DNA of 22,535 nt from Pseudomonadota bacterium (GTDB taxonomy: Bacteria; Pseudomonadota; Alphaproteobacteria; UBA8366; JADFVY01): contig JADFVY010000103.1 in assembly GCA_015222795.1 (NCBI GenBank), positions 1 through 22,535 on the forward strand, read 5' to 3'. The notes beneath the pieces were generated by a model. It made no database searches. It was not told where the DNA came from and saw nothing but the letters and a program-made list of their open reading frames with translations. Positions 1 to 7,669 of the stretch are shown one piece after another; the first letter of the stretch is position 1, and each line of letters opens with the position of its first letter. Made by a program: the position numbers and the translations under genes.

Positions 1-707
1 AGCACGTCGATCTCGGGCCCCTCGATCGGGATCAGTTCGGCGCCGGCGGTTCTGGCCAGTTCCGCAACCGCGGCAGCCGGATATCCCGCGACGATGAAGA
101 AAGCGTCCAGTTCGCCCGCCTTCATTTTCTCGATCGCCGGGATCGGCTTCATATAGGATGCTTTGATATCCTTGTCGCCTAGGCCGAAGGCGGCCAGGAT
201 CAGTCTTGAATCCACCAGGGTTCCCGAACCCTCTTCGTCCAGTGAAACCCGTTTGCCCGCGAGATCCAGGATCGAGCGAATTTCGGAGCCCTTGCGCGCC
301 ACCAGATGGATGCTCTCCGGATAAAGGCTGGCGATCGCGCGGATGCCTTCGACCTTGCCGGTTTCCAGATAAATGGTGGTGCCTGTATGGGCCCAGTAGG
401 CGATGTCGGACTGGGCAAACCCGGAATCGACCTGGCCGGCGGCGATTGCCTCGATGTTGGCGACCGATCCATGGGCGGACTGGGCGACGGCGACCAGGCC
501 GGGCACGCCGCAACTACCACCCTTGTCGCAGGGCCGCGAGCCCGGCGGATTGCTTATCGCCTGTGCAATCAGGCCGCCGACCGGATAATAGGTGCCACCG
601 ATGCCGCCCGTGGCGATACGGAAGAAGGTGATTTCCTCCGATGCGCGGCCGGGGGCTGTTCCCAGCAAGACGGTGAAAGCCAGTATTGTCGCCATAAAAC
701 GGAGCAT
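1..707 (-). CDS. TAXI-family TRAP transporter solute-binding protein (3' end beyond window)
   Basis: Periplasmic substrate-capture protein of a tripartite ATP-independent (TRAP) transporter, TAXI subfamily; the ligand is unknown. I translated it by hand: 235 residues are visible and the frame is still open at base 1, against about 320 for the family. Residues 1-22 look like a signal peptide (hydrophobic ATILAFTVLLG, then AxA-like GRA before SEE). Residues 32-45, ATGGIGGTYYPVGG, are the family hallmark near the mature N-terminus. The segment PCDKGGSCGVPGL (59-71) carries two cysteines in a TAXI-typical position. Later text (GKRVSLDEEGSGT, DAFFIVAGYP) also fits the fold. Start at 707 is chosen because GAGGA lies 8 nt upstream; an in-frame ATG at 695 is the alternative. 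The membrane subunit is not in the window. It diverges from the ureohydrolase gene. Confidence 0.9.
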   Translation of the reverse strand, partial: MLRFMATILAFTVLLGTAPGRASEEITFFRIATGGIGGTYYPVGGLIAQAISNPPGSRPCDKGGSCGVPGLVAVAQSAHGSVANIEAIAAGQVDSGFAQSDIAYWAHTGTTIYLETGKVEGIRAIASLYPESIHLVARKGSEIRSILDLAGKRVSLDEEGSGTLVDSRLILAAFGLGDKDIKASYMKPIPAIEKMKAGELDAFFIVAGYPAAAVAELARTAGAELIPIEGPEIDV

Positions 708-760
708 GAAGAAGTTCCTCGACGGATATTTTGTCACCCTGATTGGATTGTTGGATAGAC

Positions 761-770
761 TAACATGTTA
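761..770. promoter_or_regulatory. Perfect palindrome TAACATGTTA between divergent genes
   Basis: A 10-bp perfect palindrome lies in the 149-bp gap between the TAXI gene and the ureohydrolase gene. A second ACATGT follows at 783-788. The position suits an operator for a dimeric regulator serving one or both genes. One 10-bp palindrome in a gap this size is only mildly surprising, and no regulator gene is nearby. Confidence 0.3.
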
Positions 771-820
771 CGGATGAACAAGACATGTACAGCACAGGGC
801 AGCGTAAATATCCTGCAATC

Positions 821-841
821 CATTGTATGAACCGAACAATG
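821..841. promoter_or_regulatory. Inverted repeat CATTGT-N9-ACAATG upstream of ureohydrolase
   Basis: CATTGT at 821-826 and ACAATG at 836-841 form a 6-bp perfect inverted repeat with a 9-nt centre. It ends just before the Shine-Dalgarno sequence AGGGAGAG (843-850) of the gene starting at 857. It could be an operator or a small 5' leader hairpin; the sequence alone does not decide. Confidence 0.3.
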
Positions 842-856
842 TAGGGAGAGAGTTTA

Positions 857-1837
857 ATGAAGCTCGAGGGATTAAAGCCACCGGGACTGGTCGTCAACCA
901 TCTTAAGGGCGACCCTGATGAGGTTCGCGCCAATGGCTGGCTGGAATGGGATGGATCGCTGGACCTGGACGCAGCCGTTCTGGGCGTGCCGTTTGACGGC
1001 GCCTCGACGGTGCGGCCCGGTTCGCGCCATGGCCCCGACGCCGTGCGTTCCGCGCTGGCCTATTACACAACATGGTCCAGCGACGAGCGGTTCAGCATGG
1101 CGGAACTCAGGGTCGCCGATATAGGCGATGTCGACGTGGTCGTCACAGACATGGCGGGGACGTTCGCGCGGCTGCGCGCGGTGGTGCGGGAACTCGTCGA
1201 ACGCGGTGTCGTTCCGATTTCCGTTGGCGGGGACCACTCCATCGCCTGGCCGATCCTGGAGGGCATTACCGCGGCGCGGTCGGGCCGGCGGGTCGGTGTC
1301 GTTCATTTCGACGCCCACCACGATCTGCGCGAGGCTCATTTCGGGGCGGAGTCCAGCGGCGTGCCGTTCCGCAAGGCACTGGAATTCCCCGAGAACGCGG
1401 TTCTGGGCCGCAATCTGGTTCAAATCGGCATGACCGAGTTCTGTAACTCGCCCATTCATGCAAATTATGCCGAGGAAATGGGCGTTACGGTTATTCCGGG
1501 GCTGGCGGTGCGCCGCGACGGTATCGACCGGGCCGTCGATATTGCGCTGGAGCGCGCAGGCGACGGCACCGACGGAATTTACGTCTCGGTCGATATCGAC
1601 TGTATCGACCAGAGCCAGGCCCCGGGCACCGCCGCGCCCAACCCCTGCGGGCTGGATGGCCGCGACCTGCAGCATGCGCTGCGGCGGTTGGCGCGGGACC
1701 CGCGCATACTGGGCTGCGACATCGTCGAGATCTCGCCGCCGCTGGACATCAACAATATGACCGGCAATCTGGGCGCGATGATGGTGCTGAATTTCCTGAT
1801 GGGCCTGGCGATGAGGAAAGAGGCAGTTAGCTCTTGA
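857..1837 (+). CDS. Ureohydrolase, arginase/agmatinase/formimidoylglutamase superfamily
   Basis: Binuclear manganese hydrolase that cleaves a guanidino or formimino group from a small amine or amino acid. Length 326 aa, normal for the family. All six expected metal ligands are visible: H127 in GGDHS, D152, H154 and D156 in HFDAHHD, and D246 and D248 in SVDID. APGTAAPNPCG (255-265) is the substrate-side loop, and E291 sits in the usual DIVEISPP strand. The exact substrate is uncertain: the APGT loop looks agmatinase-like, while DLR after the DAHHD motif recalls formimidoylglutamases; guanidinobutyrase or guanidinopropionase are also possible. AGGGAGAG 6 nt upstream supports the start. A cytochrome c gene follows after 34 bp and is probably co-transcribed. 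Confidence 0.9.
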   Translation: MKLEGLKPPGLVVNHLKGDPDEVRANGWLEWDGSLDLDAAVLGVPFDGASTVRPGSRHGPDAVRSALAYYTTWSSDERFSMAELRVADIGDVDVVVTDMAGTFARLRAVVRELVERGVVPISVGGDHSIAWPILEGITAARSGRRVGVVHFDAHHDLREAHFGAESSGVPFRKALEFPENAVLGRNLVQIGMTEFCNSPIHANYAEEMGVTVIPGLAVRRDGIDRAVDIALERAGDGTDGIYVSVDIDCIDQSQAPGTAAPNPCGLDGRDLQHALRRLARDPRILGCDIVEISPPLDINNMTGNLGAMMVLNFLMGLAMRKEAVSS

Positions 1838-1871
1838 CGTTACCGCGGCAGGAAGCTTTAGAAGGCCCGGC

Positions 1872-2414
1872 ATGAATGAAAAGAATATACCACCGGCCAA
1901 TGCCGTCGGCGCGAAAACCAAATGGCTGCTGATCTCGGGAACTGCACTGTTCGCCGTGCTGGCGGGGATGCTGGGCTGGCTTTATTTCGATCCTCTGGCT
2001 GGATCGGCCGAGGGTACTTCAGACCCGGCGCGGATCGACTGGATGTTCATCGACGCCGGCGATGCGGATCTGGTGATCGCGGGCCGCAAGGTTTACGAGG
2101 CGAACTGCGCCAGCTGTCATGGCTTCGGTCTGGAAGGCCAGCCGGACTGGCGGCAGCGCGGCCCGGACGGTGTTCTGCCGGCGCCCCCGCATAACGAAAC
2201 CGGCCATACCTGGCACCACCACGATGCCCTGCTGTTCGACATCGTAAAGCTTGGTGGCCAGGCCCTTATGCCGCAAGGGGTGACGTCGGGAATGCCCGCC
2301 TACGGTGACGTTCTGAACGACCGCGAGATAGAATCCTCGCTGGCCTATATCAAATCGCGCTGGCCCGGTAAAATCCGGCGTCAGCAGGAAATGCGCACCG
2401 ATAAGAGCCGTTGA
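1872..2414 (+). CDS. Membrane-anchored class I cytochrome c
   Basis: Small electron-transfer protein of 180 aa. Residues 18-38 (KWLLISGTALFAVLAGMLGW region) form a single N-terminal membrane segment with no clear cleavage site, so the haem domain should be tethered on the periplasmic face. One haem site, CASCH, is at 79-83. M141 in GMPAY is the likely sixth ligand. A histidine-rich stretch, TGHTWHHHD (110-118), lies between them. The C-terminus is basic (KSRWPGKIRRQQ). AGAAGG (1860-1865), 6 nt before the ATG, supports the start. Its redox partner is unknown; no oxidase or dehydrogenase is adjacent. It follows the ureohydrolase gene by 34 bp on the same strand. Confidence 0.88.
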   Translation: MNEKNIPPANAVGAKTKWLLISGTALFAVLAGMLGWLYFDPLAGSAEGTSDPARIDWMFIDAGDADLVIAGRKVYEANCASCHGFGLEGQPDWRQRGPDGVLPAPPHNETGHTWHHHDALLFDIVKLGGQALMPQGVTSGMPAYGDVLNDREIESSLAYIKSRWPGKIRRQQEMRTDKSR

Positions 2415-2768
2415 TGCGGCGCCCTGTTTTTCGTCAATGATTCCTTATTGTTATCGTTTACGAAATCTAAAGCTATTCCAGTGATATTCAGGGTGTCGGG
2501 ATAAGCGGTGGCGGGCGATTGGCTCGATTGTCCCGAAACGAATTTTGCGGCTTTTTGCGGCATTGTGGTTCTGCGGCCTTGAACCATTCGCAATAGCTGG
2601 GCTACAACGCTCCGTTGCTGGTTTGGGTGGCCAGGAGTTAAGAGGGGAAGACAGCGGTATTGAATCGAACGTTAAATGACTAAGAACCGGATAAATACAG
2701 AAGATGAATTTCCTGAACTTCTCCGCTAATCTTGTTATCGTCCCTGCTGCCCTTTGCGGTGCATCGTG
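2415..2768. other. 354-bp intergenic stretch, no gene found
   Basis: I found no credible coding region here; a long minus-strand frame entering it lies mostly antisense to the peptidase gene. It contains a tandem 10-bp-period repeat of TTTTGCGGC (2543-2551 and 2553-2561). It must hold the promoter of the downstream peptidase/bactofilin pair, but the only candidate I saw (TTGAAC at 2579 with TACAAC at 2603, 18-bp spacing) matches the consensus poorly. There is no convincing terminator after the cytochrome gene. Confidence 0.5.
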
Positions 2769-4544
2769 ATGTTTTCGAAGGGCGCTGATAATAACTCCAA
2801 CCCTTTTGGCCGCGATAGCGATTCCAGGGGTGTGCGCCGGGTGCTGTCCCGGATTTTCCGCGAACGCGAACTGCTGGTCCGCAGCGATGGCGAGGTACGT
2901 TTTCTTCGTGTCGGCGCGCGCATGCAGATGGCCGTGGCGGCCGGTCTGGTCGTTAGCGCCATCTGGGCGGCGACAGCGGTTCCGGTAACCATAACCCAAC
3001 TGTTGACCATCTCGACAAATGAGTCTCAGATTTTTGAAGCCAAGATGGCCTATGCCGATCTGCTGGACGAGGTGGCCGCATATCAGAACACCGTCGATGA
3101 TGTTACCTTGGCGCTGCGTGACAGCAGGCAGCAGCTTGAGGCGCAGGTCGCCGAAGCACGCGAAATGGAGCGCCAGTTGGCCGGGGCGGGCGACGCGCTT
3201 GCCGGTCCTCGGGCCACGATGGCGCAATCGCGCGAAGTGCTGCAAGGTCATCTCGATCAGGTAAACGGATCGTTGGCCGGCATTGAAAATGATGGCGAGG
3301 TACTGGAAAGCACGCTGGCGAAGATCCGTTCGGATCTGGCGGCCAGCGACGATGGCCGCCAACTCGTGGAACGTGCCCGTGCCCGCTTGAAGGAACGTGC
3401 CGAAGGGCTGGAAACGCGGCTGACCGCCGTCGTCGATAAGAACCTGAAGGTGGAAGAGAAGAACGCGGCGCTTTCCACCAATGTGGAGGTCACCACCGCC
3501 GAACGCGACGGCCTTTTAAATCAGCGCGAAAATTTGCGTGGCACCATTCAGGCCCTGGAAGCCGATGTTGCGGCGCTGAGCCAGGTGCGCCATGAACTGG
3601 AGGTTCACAGGGATGACCTGACGGCCTCGTTGGCCGCCGTGCGAACTGAGAACGATAATCTGTCCGATGACCGCCTGGCGCTACAGGAACAGGTGGCGGG
3701 GCTGGACAGTGAACTTCTTATGACGCAATCGAAGCAGGATGAGGTCAGGTCGGACCTGCAGAAAGTTGCGCAAAGTTTGCAATTGGTAACCGGAAGCCAA
3801 GCGGTTCTGGGCGATACACCCAACGCGCTGCGCTCGCAGATCGACGGGTTTCTTGCCGATCTGACCAGTCAGCAGGCGATCGAGGATGCGGTGCTGCAGC
3901 GCGCTACCGAGCGTGCCGCCGGCAGCATCGAGGAAATTGAGAAAATTGTGGTCATGGCCGGCCTCAATGTCGACAAACTCCTGGGTAAAATAGAATCCGC
4001 TGGCATCGGCCAGGGCGGACCGTTTATCGCGGCCTCCGACGGAATGCCGGGCAATGAGGAACTCGACGAGACCATGATCCTGCTCGACAATAACATGACG
4101 CGCTGGGAGGCGTTGAACGAGGCGTTGCGCGCCGTGCCGCTGAGCCTTCCGGTCGATTATTACCGGATTACCAGCCGCTACGGTACACGGGTGGACCCGG
4201 TTAACAAGAAACGCTCCATGCATGACGGTCTCGATATGGCCGGGGCGATGAATACCTCGGTTTATGCCCCGGCGCCGGGAACCGTGATCTATTCGGGCGT
4301 CAAGGGTGGTTACGGCAAATTTGTCGAAATCGACCATGGCTATGGAATCGTTACGCGTTACGCACATTTGAACAAAAACCTCGTGGAAGTCGGCGATATC
4401 GTCGACCACCGTCAGCGCATTGCCCTGCTGGGCAACAGCGGCAGGAGTACCGGTCCGCACCTGCATTACGAGGTTCGCTTTGACGGCAGATCCATGGACC
4501 CACTTAAATTCATCAAGGCTGGACGATATGTTTTCAAAAACTGA
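2769..4544 (+). CDS. Membrane-anchored coiled-coil M23 family metallopeptidase
   Basis: Predicted cell-wall endopeptidase (LytM/M23 fold) acting in the periplasm. From the ATG at 2769 it has 591 aa: a short cytoplasmic N-terminus beginning MFSK, one membrane segment at about 51-78, a long coiled coil at about 88-370 rich in E, Q, L and R, and a C-terminal M23 domain at about 466-585. Metal and catalytic residues are present: H485 and D489 (MHDGLD), H533 (YAHL), H564 and H566 (GPHLHYE), so it looks active. The frame opens at 2730. TTG 2754 and GTG 2766 are alternative starts, and none has a good Shine-Dalgarno sequence. The bactofilin gene begins inside its last 17 bp. Such pairs are known in alphaproteobacteria (the LmdC/BacA type), where the bactofilin localises the peptidase for cell shape. 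Confidence 0.92.
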   Translation: MFSKGADNNSNPFGRDSDSRGVRRVLSRIFRERELLVRSDGEVRFLRVGARMQMAVAAGLVVSAIWAATAVPVTITQLLTISTNESQIFEAKMAYADLLDEVAAYQNTVDDVTLALRDSRQQLEAQVAEAREMERQLAGAGDALAGPRATMAQSREVLQGHLDQVNGSLAGIENDGEVLESTLAKIRSDLAASDDGRQLVERARARLKERAEGLETRLTAVVDKNLKVEEKNAALSTNVEVTTAERDGLLNQRENLRGTIQALEADVAALSQVRHELEVHRDDLTASLAAVRTENDNLSDDRLALQEQVAGLDSELLMTQSKQDEVRSDLQKVAQSLQLVTGSQAVLGDTPNALRSQIDGFLADLTSQQAIEDAVLQRATERAAGSIEEIEKIVVMAGLNVDKLLGKIESAGIGQGGPFIAASDGMPGNEELDETMILLDNNMTRWEALNEALRAVPLSLPVDYYRITSRYGTRVDPVNKKRSMHDGLDMAGAMNTSVYAPAPGTVIYSGVKGGYGKFVEIDHGYGIVTRYAHLNKNLVEVGDIVDHRQRIALLGNSGRSTGPHLHYEVRFDGRSMDPLKFIKAGRYVFKN

Positions 4545-5019
4545 CAAGGATACCCCCTCCATGACACCCGCGTCGGCGCCGGATAAATCCGGCAAATCCA
4601 ACGTTCCCTCGATCATCAGTGCGAATCTGACGGTCACGGGCCACATGAACACGAACGGCGACGTTCAGATCGACGGTACGATCGACGGCGACGTTCAGAG
4701 CAAACAAATCACGCTTGGTGAAAGCGGCGTTGTGAACGGCGCGATCGTCGCCGATCTGGCCCGTATCTCGGGCACCGTGAATGGATCGATCACCGCGCGC
4801 GTGGTCGAACTGGGCCGTGCCGCAAAGATCACCGGCGATATCAACCATTTCAGCCTCGCTATCGAGCCCGGCGCCTTCATCCAGGGCCAGCTCATGCATG
4901 TTGACGAGCAGAAGCTGAAAGCGCCGGTCGGTAACGGCGCCGACATCAAGCCGACCCCGATTATATCCGCCGACGCGGATAAGAAACCTTCCGACCTCGG
5001 GAAAAGTCTTCCGAACTGA
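4528..5019 (+). CDS. Bactofilin (polymer-forming cytoskeletal protein)
   Basis: Self-assembling beta-helical scaffold at the inner face of the membrane, 163 aa. A Ser/Pro/Lys-rich N-terminal tail (1-28) is followed by the bactofilin core at about 29-125, with the expected repeats of short strands and glycine turns (GDVQIDGTIDGDV, GAIVADLARISGTVNGSI). A polar Pro/Lys-rich C-terminal tail follows. The start at 4528 gives MFSKTDKD, matching the MFSK-type membrane-targeting peptide known from Caulobacter BacA, which argues for this ATG over the in-frame upstream ATG at 4420. Translation is probably coupled to the peptidase gene (17-bp overlap; AAGGCTGGA just upstream). A strong terminator follows. 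Confidence 0.93.
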   Translation: MFSKTDKDTPSMTPASAPDKSGKSNVPSIISANLTVTGHMNTNGDVQIDGTIDGDVQSKQITLGESGVVNGAIVADLARISGTVNGSITARVVELGRAAKITGDINHFSLAIEPGAFIQGQLMHVDEQKLKAPVGNGADIKPTPIISADADKKPSDLGKSLPN

Positions 5020-5059
5020 AGCGGTTTCGGCGGGCAATTCCGCCAAAGAAGATAATTGG

Positions 5060-5090
5060 CCGGCCGGATTGACTTCCGGCCGGTTTGTTT
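5060..5090 (+). terminator. Intrinsic terminator after bactofilin
   Basis: A perfect 9-bp GC-rich stem, CCGGCCGGA (5060-5068) and TCCGGCCGG (5075-5083), has a 6-nt loop and is followed by TTTGTTT. It lies 40 bp after the bactofilin stop and abuts the stop codon of the convergent dehydratase gene. The T-tract is on the plus strand only, so it mainly ends the peptidase/bactofilin transcript. Confidence 0.85.
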
Positions 5091-6108
5091 ATGCGGATTG
5101 TTCGCGCAGGATATCGGCGTAAAGGGCCGGGTCCGTATTGCCGCCCGAGCATATGCAGACGACGATCTTGTCCCGGCAATCGATTTTACCGTCCAGCACC
5201 GCCGCCAGCGCTGCCGCGCCGCCGGGCTCCACCACCAGTTTGAAATGCCGGAACGCCGCCGCCATGGCGCGTTTAACGGCTTCGTCGCTGACCGCAAGCC
5301 CGCCTTTGGCCAAATCGCGCAGGATCGGGAAGGTCAATTCGCCAGGGGCGGTTGGCAGCAGTGAATCGCAGATTGTCGCGGTTTTCCCGTCGACGGATTT
5401 GCGTGCGCCCGCGGCCATTGATAGCGCGGTATCGTCCCATCCATCGGGCTCTGCCGTCCAGATATCGGTATCGGGCGACAGGCGTGACAGGGCCAGCGTG
5501 ACACCCGAGGAAAGCCCGCCTCCACCACAAGGGATAACGACCGCATCCGCCGTGATGCCCGCCTCGTTGCATTGTTCCACGATTTCCAGACCTACCGTTC
5601 CCTGGCCGGCGATGACGTCGGGATTGTCGTAGGGTCTGACCAGGGTGGCGCCACTGTCGGTGGCGATGCGGGCGCCGATCTCCTCGCGATTATCGTTGTA
5701 CCTGTCATAGAGCACGACCTCGGCGCCCCAGGCCCGGGTATTGGCGATCTTGATGGCTGGCGCATCCGCCGGCATCACAATGGTCGCCGGCACCCCCAGC
5801 ATGGACGAGGCCGCCGCCACCCCTTGCGCATGATTGCCCGAGGAGAAGGCCACGGCGCCGGCCTTGCGCGCCGCCTCGTTGAATTGCGAAATCGTATTGT
5901 AGGCGCCGCGGAACTTGAAGGAACCCGTGCGCTGCAGCGGTTCCGCCTTGATCATCAGCCGATAGCCGAGCTCTTCGTTCAGTAGCGGGGCCTCCAGGAG
6001 GGGCGTTCGGACGGCAAAACCTTCCAGCCGCAGCGCCGCTGCCTCGACATCCTCGAAGCTGGCGGCGTAATCCGCCCTTGTCTCATTTGTATCGGTCGAG
6101 GAATTCAT
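5089..6108 (-). CDS. PLP-dependent serine/threonine ammonia-lyase family enzyme
   Basis: Fold-type II PLP enzyme that deaminates (or possibly racemises) hydroxy amino acids. Length 339 aa with no C-terminal ACT regulatory domain, so closer in size to catabolic threonine dehydratase, serine racemase or hydroxyaspartate ammonia-lyase than to biosynthetic IlvA. PLP lysine K65 is in TGSFKFRGA; SSGNHAQG (89-96) holds the substrate carboxylate; the phosphate-binding loop CGGGGLSSG is at 194-202; S321 in CSGGN should contact the pyridine nitrogen. The start at 6108 overlaps the hydrolase gene by 26 bp, with GAAGG 6 nt upstream. It is the last gene of a tight minus-strand trio. The substrate cannot be told from sequence alone. 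Confidence 0.9.
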   Translation of the reverse strand: MNSSTDTNETRADYAASFEDVEAAALRLEGFAVRTPLLEAPLLNEELGYRLMIKAEPLQRTGSFKFRGAYNTISQFNEAARKAGAVAFSSGNHAQGVAAASSMLGVPATIVMPADAPAIKIANTRAWGAEVVLYDRYNDNREEIGARIATDSGATLVRPYDNPDVIAGQGTVGLEIVEQCNEAGITADAVVIPCGGGGLSSGVTLALSRLSPDTDIWTAEPDGWDDTALSMAAGARKSVDGKTATICDSLLPTAPGELTFPILRDLAKGGLAVSDEAVKRAMAAAFRHFKLVVEPGGAAALAAVLDGKIDCRDKIVVCICSGGNTDPALYADILREQSA

Positions 6109-6934
6109 TCAGGGCCTTCACGGCTTGCGGTTCCGACAGGCTGAGCGGATGACCCACGTCCGGCACGGTGACGGCCTTCAGGTCGGAATGCTCGCGCTGC
6201 ATATGTTCGAATATTTCGGGGCTCAGTACATCCGACTTTCCGCCGCGAAAAGCAAGCATGGGGATGCCGCAAAGGGCGCGGAACAGTGACCAGGGGTCGA
6301 AATCGTGGCGTGCCTTGCCAATGGCCTCGGCCAGGCGGATATCCCAGTCGAAATGCAGCATGCCATCGTCGCCCTCGCGCCAGGTGCCGCGCGCGCCGGC
6401 CAGCCATTCCGCGTCGGTCTCGCAGGACAGGTTCGGGAACATGCGCTTCATTTCCGCCACCGCGCTGGGCCAGTCGGGTTGCGGATGGTCGCGGCCGATA
6501 TAATCCATGATGCGGGTCAGTCCGCTGTCGGCGACTTCCGGCCCGACATCGTTCAGCACCACGGCCGCAATCGACGATGGAACCGCCAGCGCCAGCGCCA
6601 TGGCCAGGAAGCCGCCGAACGAGGTGCCGATGATTACGGTGCGATGCAAGCCCGCCACCGTCATCAGGTGGCGCACATCGCTGACATGCACCGTCGGGTG
6701 ATAGTTGGCGGGCTCCGGGTCATGGTCAGACTTGCCGCGGCCCCGGTAGTCCGGGCAAATCACCCGGCGCTCCCCCGCCAGCCGCGATGCCACCCGGTGG
6801 AAATCCCGTGAGTTGCGCGTAAGACCGGGTAGACAGAGAACGGGTGTCGCCGAGGACAACGGGTCGCCGTAATCGCGAAAATAGAGCGACAGCCCATCTT
6901 CGGCCAGGTAATGGCGTTCCCGGTATTCGGTCAT
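6083..6934 (-). CDS. Alpha/beta hydrolase
   Basis: Alpha/beta-hydrolase-fold esterase or lactonase-like enzyme, 283 aa, with no signal peptide and so cytoplasmic. The triad is visible: nucleophile S105 in GTSFGG, acid probably D235 (GGKSDVLS), and H262 in DVGHPLS. LPGLTRNSRDF (35-45) supplies the oxyanion-hole strand, and DYRGRGKSD (62-70) is the common motif after the third strand. The cap domain lies at about 135-220. It starts 3 nt after the haloacid-dehalogenase-like gene and ends 26 bp inside the dehydratase gene, so the three are surely one transcript. The substrate is unknown; C-C bond hydrolases and haloperoxidase-like esterases share this signature. Confidence 0.88.
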   Translation of the reverse strand: MTEYRERHYLAEDGLSLYFRDYGDPLSSATPVLCLPGLTRNSRDFHRVASRLAGERRVICPDYRGRGKSDHDPEPANYHPTVHVSDVRHLMTVAGLHRTVIIGTSFGGFLAMALALAVPSSIAAVVLNDVGPEVADSGLTRIMDYIGRDHPQPDWPSAVAEMKRMFPNLSCETDAEWLAGARGTWREGDDGMLHFDWDIRLAEAIGKARHDFDPWSLFRALCGIPMLAFRGGKSDVLSPEIFEHMQREHSDLKAVTVPDVGHPLSLSEPQAVKALNEFLDRYK

Positions 6935-6937
6935 GGA

Positions 6938-7627
6938 TCAGGCCAGCCCCAGCAGGCCGGGCAGGGGGGCGAGGGTGTCGATCTCGCGGTCCGGCGCGCC
7001 GGGGATGCGTTCCGGCGGCTGGCCGAAACGGTTGACCCAGACCACGCGGAAGCCGAAATGAGAGGCGGCATAGGCGTCCCAGGCGTTTGACGACATGAAG
7101 CAGATTTCGCCCGGTTTCACCCCGACGCGGTCCGTCGCCAACTGGTACACTCGAGGGTCCGGCTTGAAGATACCGACATCCTCGACCGACAGCGCATGAT
7201 CCAGCAGGTCGGTCAGGCCCGCGGAATCGATTGCGGCTTTCAGCATCGTGGGCGCGCCGTTGGACAACACGCCGGTCTGCAGCCCGCCGGCCTTTAGCGC
7301 GGCCAGCATATCCGGCACCTCGGCGTAGGCGTCGAGCTGCAGGTACAGGTCCATCAGGCGCTGGCGCATGGCGGGGTCGTCCAGCCCTACCGCCGCCATG
7401 GCGTAGTCCAGCGCGTCACCCGTGACCTGCCAGAAGTCCACATGGCTGCGCATCAGGCTGCGCAGCCAGGTATATTGCAGCTGTTTCTGGCGCCAGATAT
7501 TCGACAGGCTGTCGGCCTTGTCGCCAAGATCGCCACGGCAGCGCGCCGCCGCGGAGTGAACGTCGAACAAAGTGCCATAAGCATCGAAAATGCAGGCGCG
7601 GATACCGGAAATTTCAGCCTCGGCCAT
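6938..7627 (-). CDS. Haloacid dehalogenase type II-like HAD hydrolase
   Basis: HAD-superfamily hydrolase of 229 aa that closely fits the (S)-2-haloacid dehalogenase pattern. The nucleophile is D15 in FDAYGTLFD; LQYTWLRSLM (50-59) is the characteristic cap-helix motif; S122-N123-G124, K155 (FKPDP), and SSNAWD at 179-184 complete the active site. The AWD box and N199 (VNRF) set it apart from phosphatase-type HADs. It may hydrolyse 2-haloalkanoates to hydroxyacids, though many members have untested substrates. AGGGAGG stands just before the ATG at 7627. It leads the trio with the hydrolase and the PLP enzyme. Confidence 0.9.
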   Translation of the reverse strand: MAEAEISGIRACIFDAYGTLFDVHSAAARCRGDLGDKADSLSNIWRQKQLQYTWLRSLMRSHVDFWQVTGDALDYAMAAVGLDDPAMRQRLMDLYLQLDAYAEVPDMLAALKAGGLQTGVLSNGAPTMLKAAIDSAGLTDLLDHALSVEDVGIFKPDPRVYQLATDRVGVKPGEICFMSSNAWDAYAASHFGFRVVWVNRFGQPPERIPGAPDREIDTLAPLPGLLGLA

Positions 7628-7669
7628 GGGGGCCTCCCTCGTTTTGCTGTTGCCATCCCGCCGCAGGCT

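Noticed and set aside
872..1921. 349-codon open frame on the minus strand
   Set aside because: Wholly antisense to the ureohydrolase gene, which has complete motifs; no recognisable protein family and no ribosome-binding site. Long antisense frames are common in GC-rich DNA.
2579..2608. Promoter-like TTGAAC/TACAAC upstream of the peptidase
   Set aside because: Four of six matches in each box at 18-bp spacing, and a 160-nt leader; not better than background.
2451..3362. 303-codon minus-strand frame reaching into the intergenic region
   Set aside because: Mostly antisense to the M23 peptidase coiled coil; composition looks like a shadow and it has no known motif.
3681..4652. 323-codon minus-strand frame
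   Set aside because: Antisense to the M23 catalytic domain and the bactofilin start, both secure.
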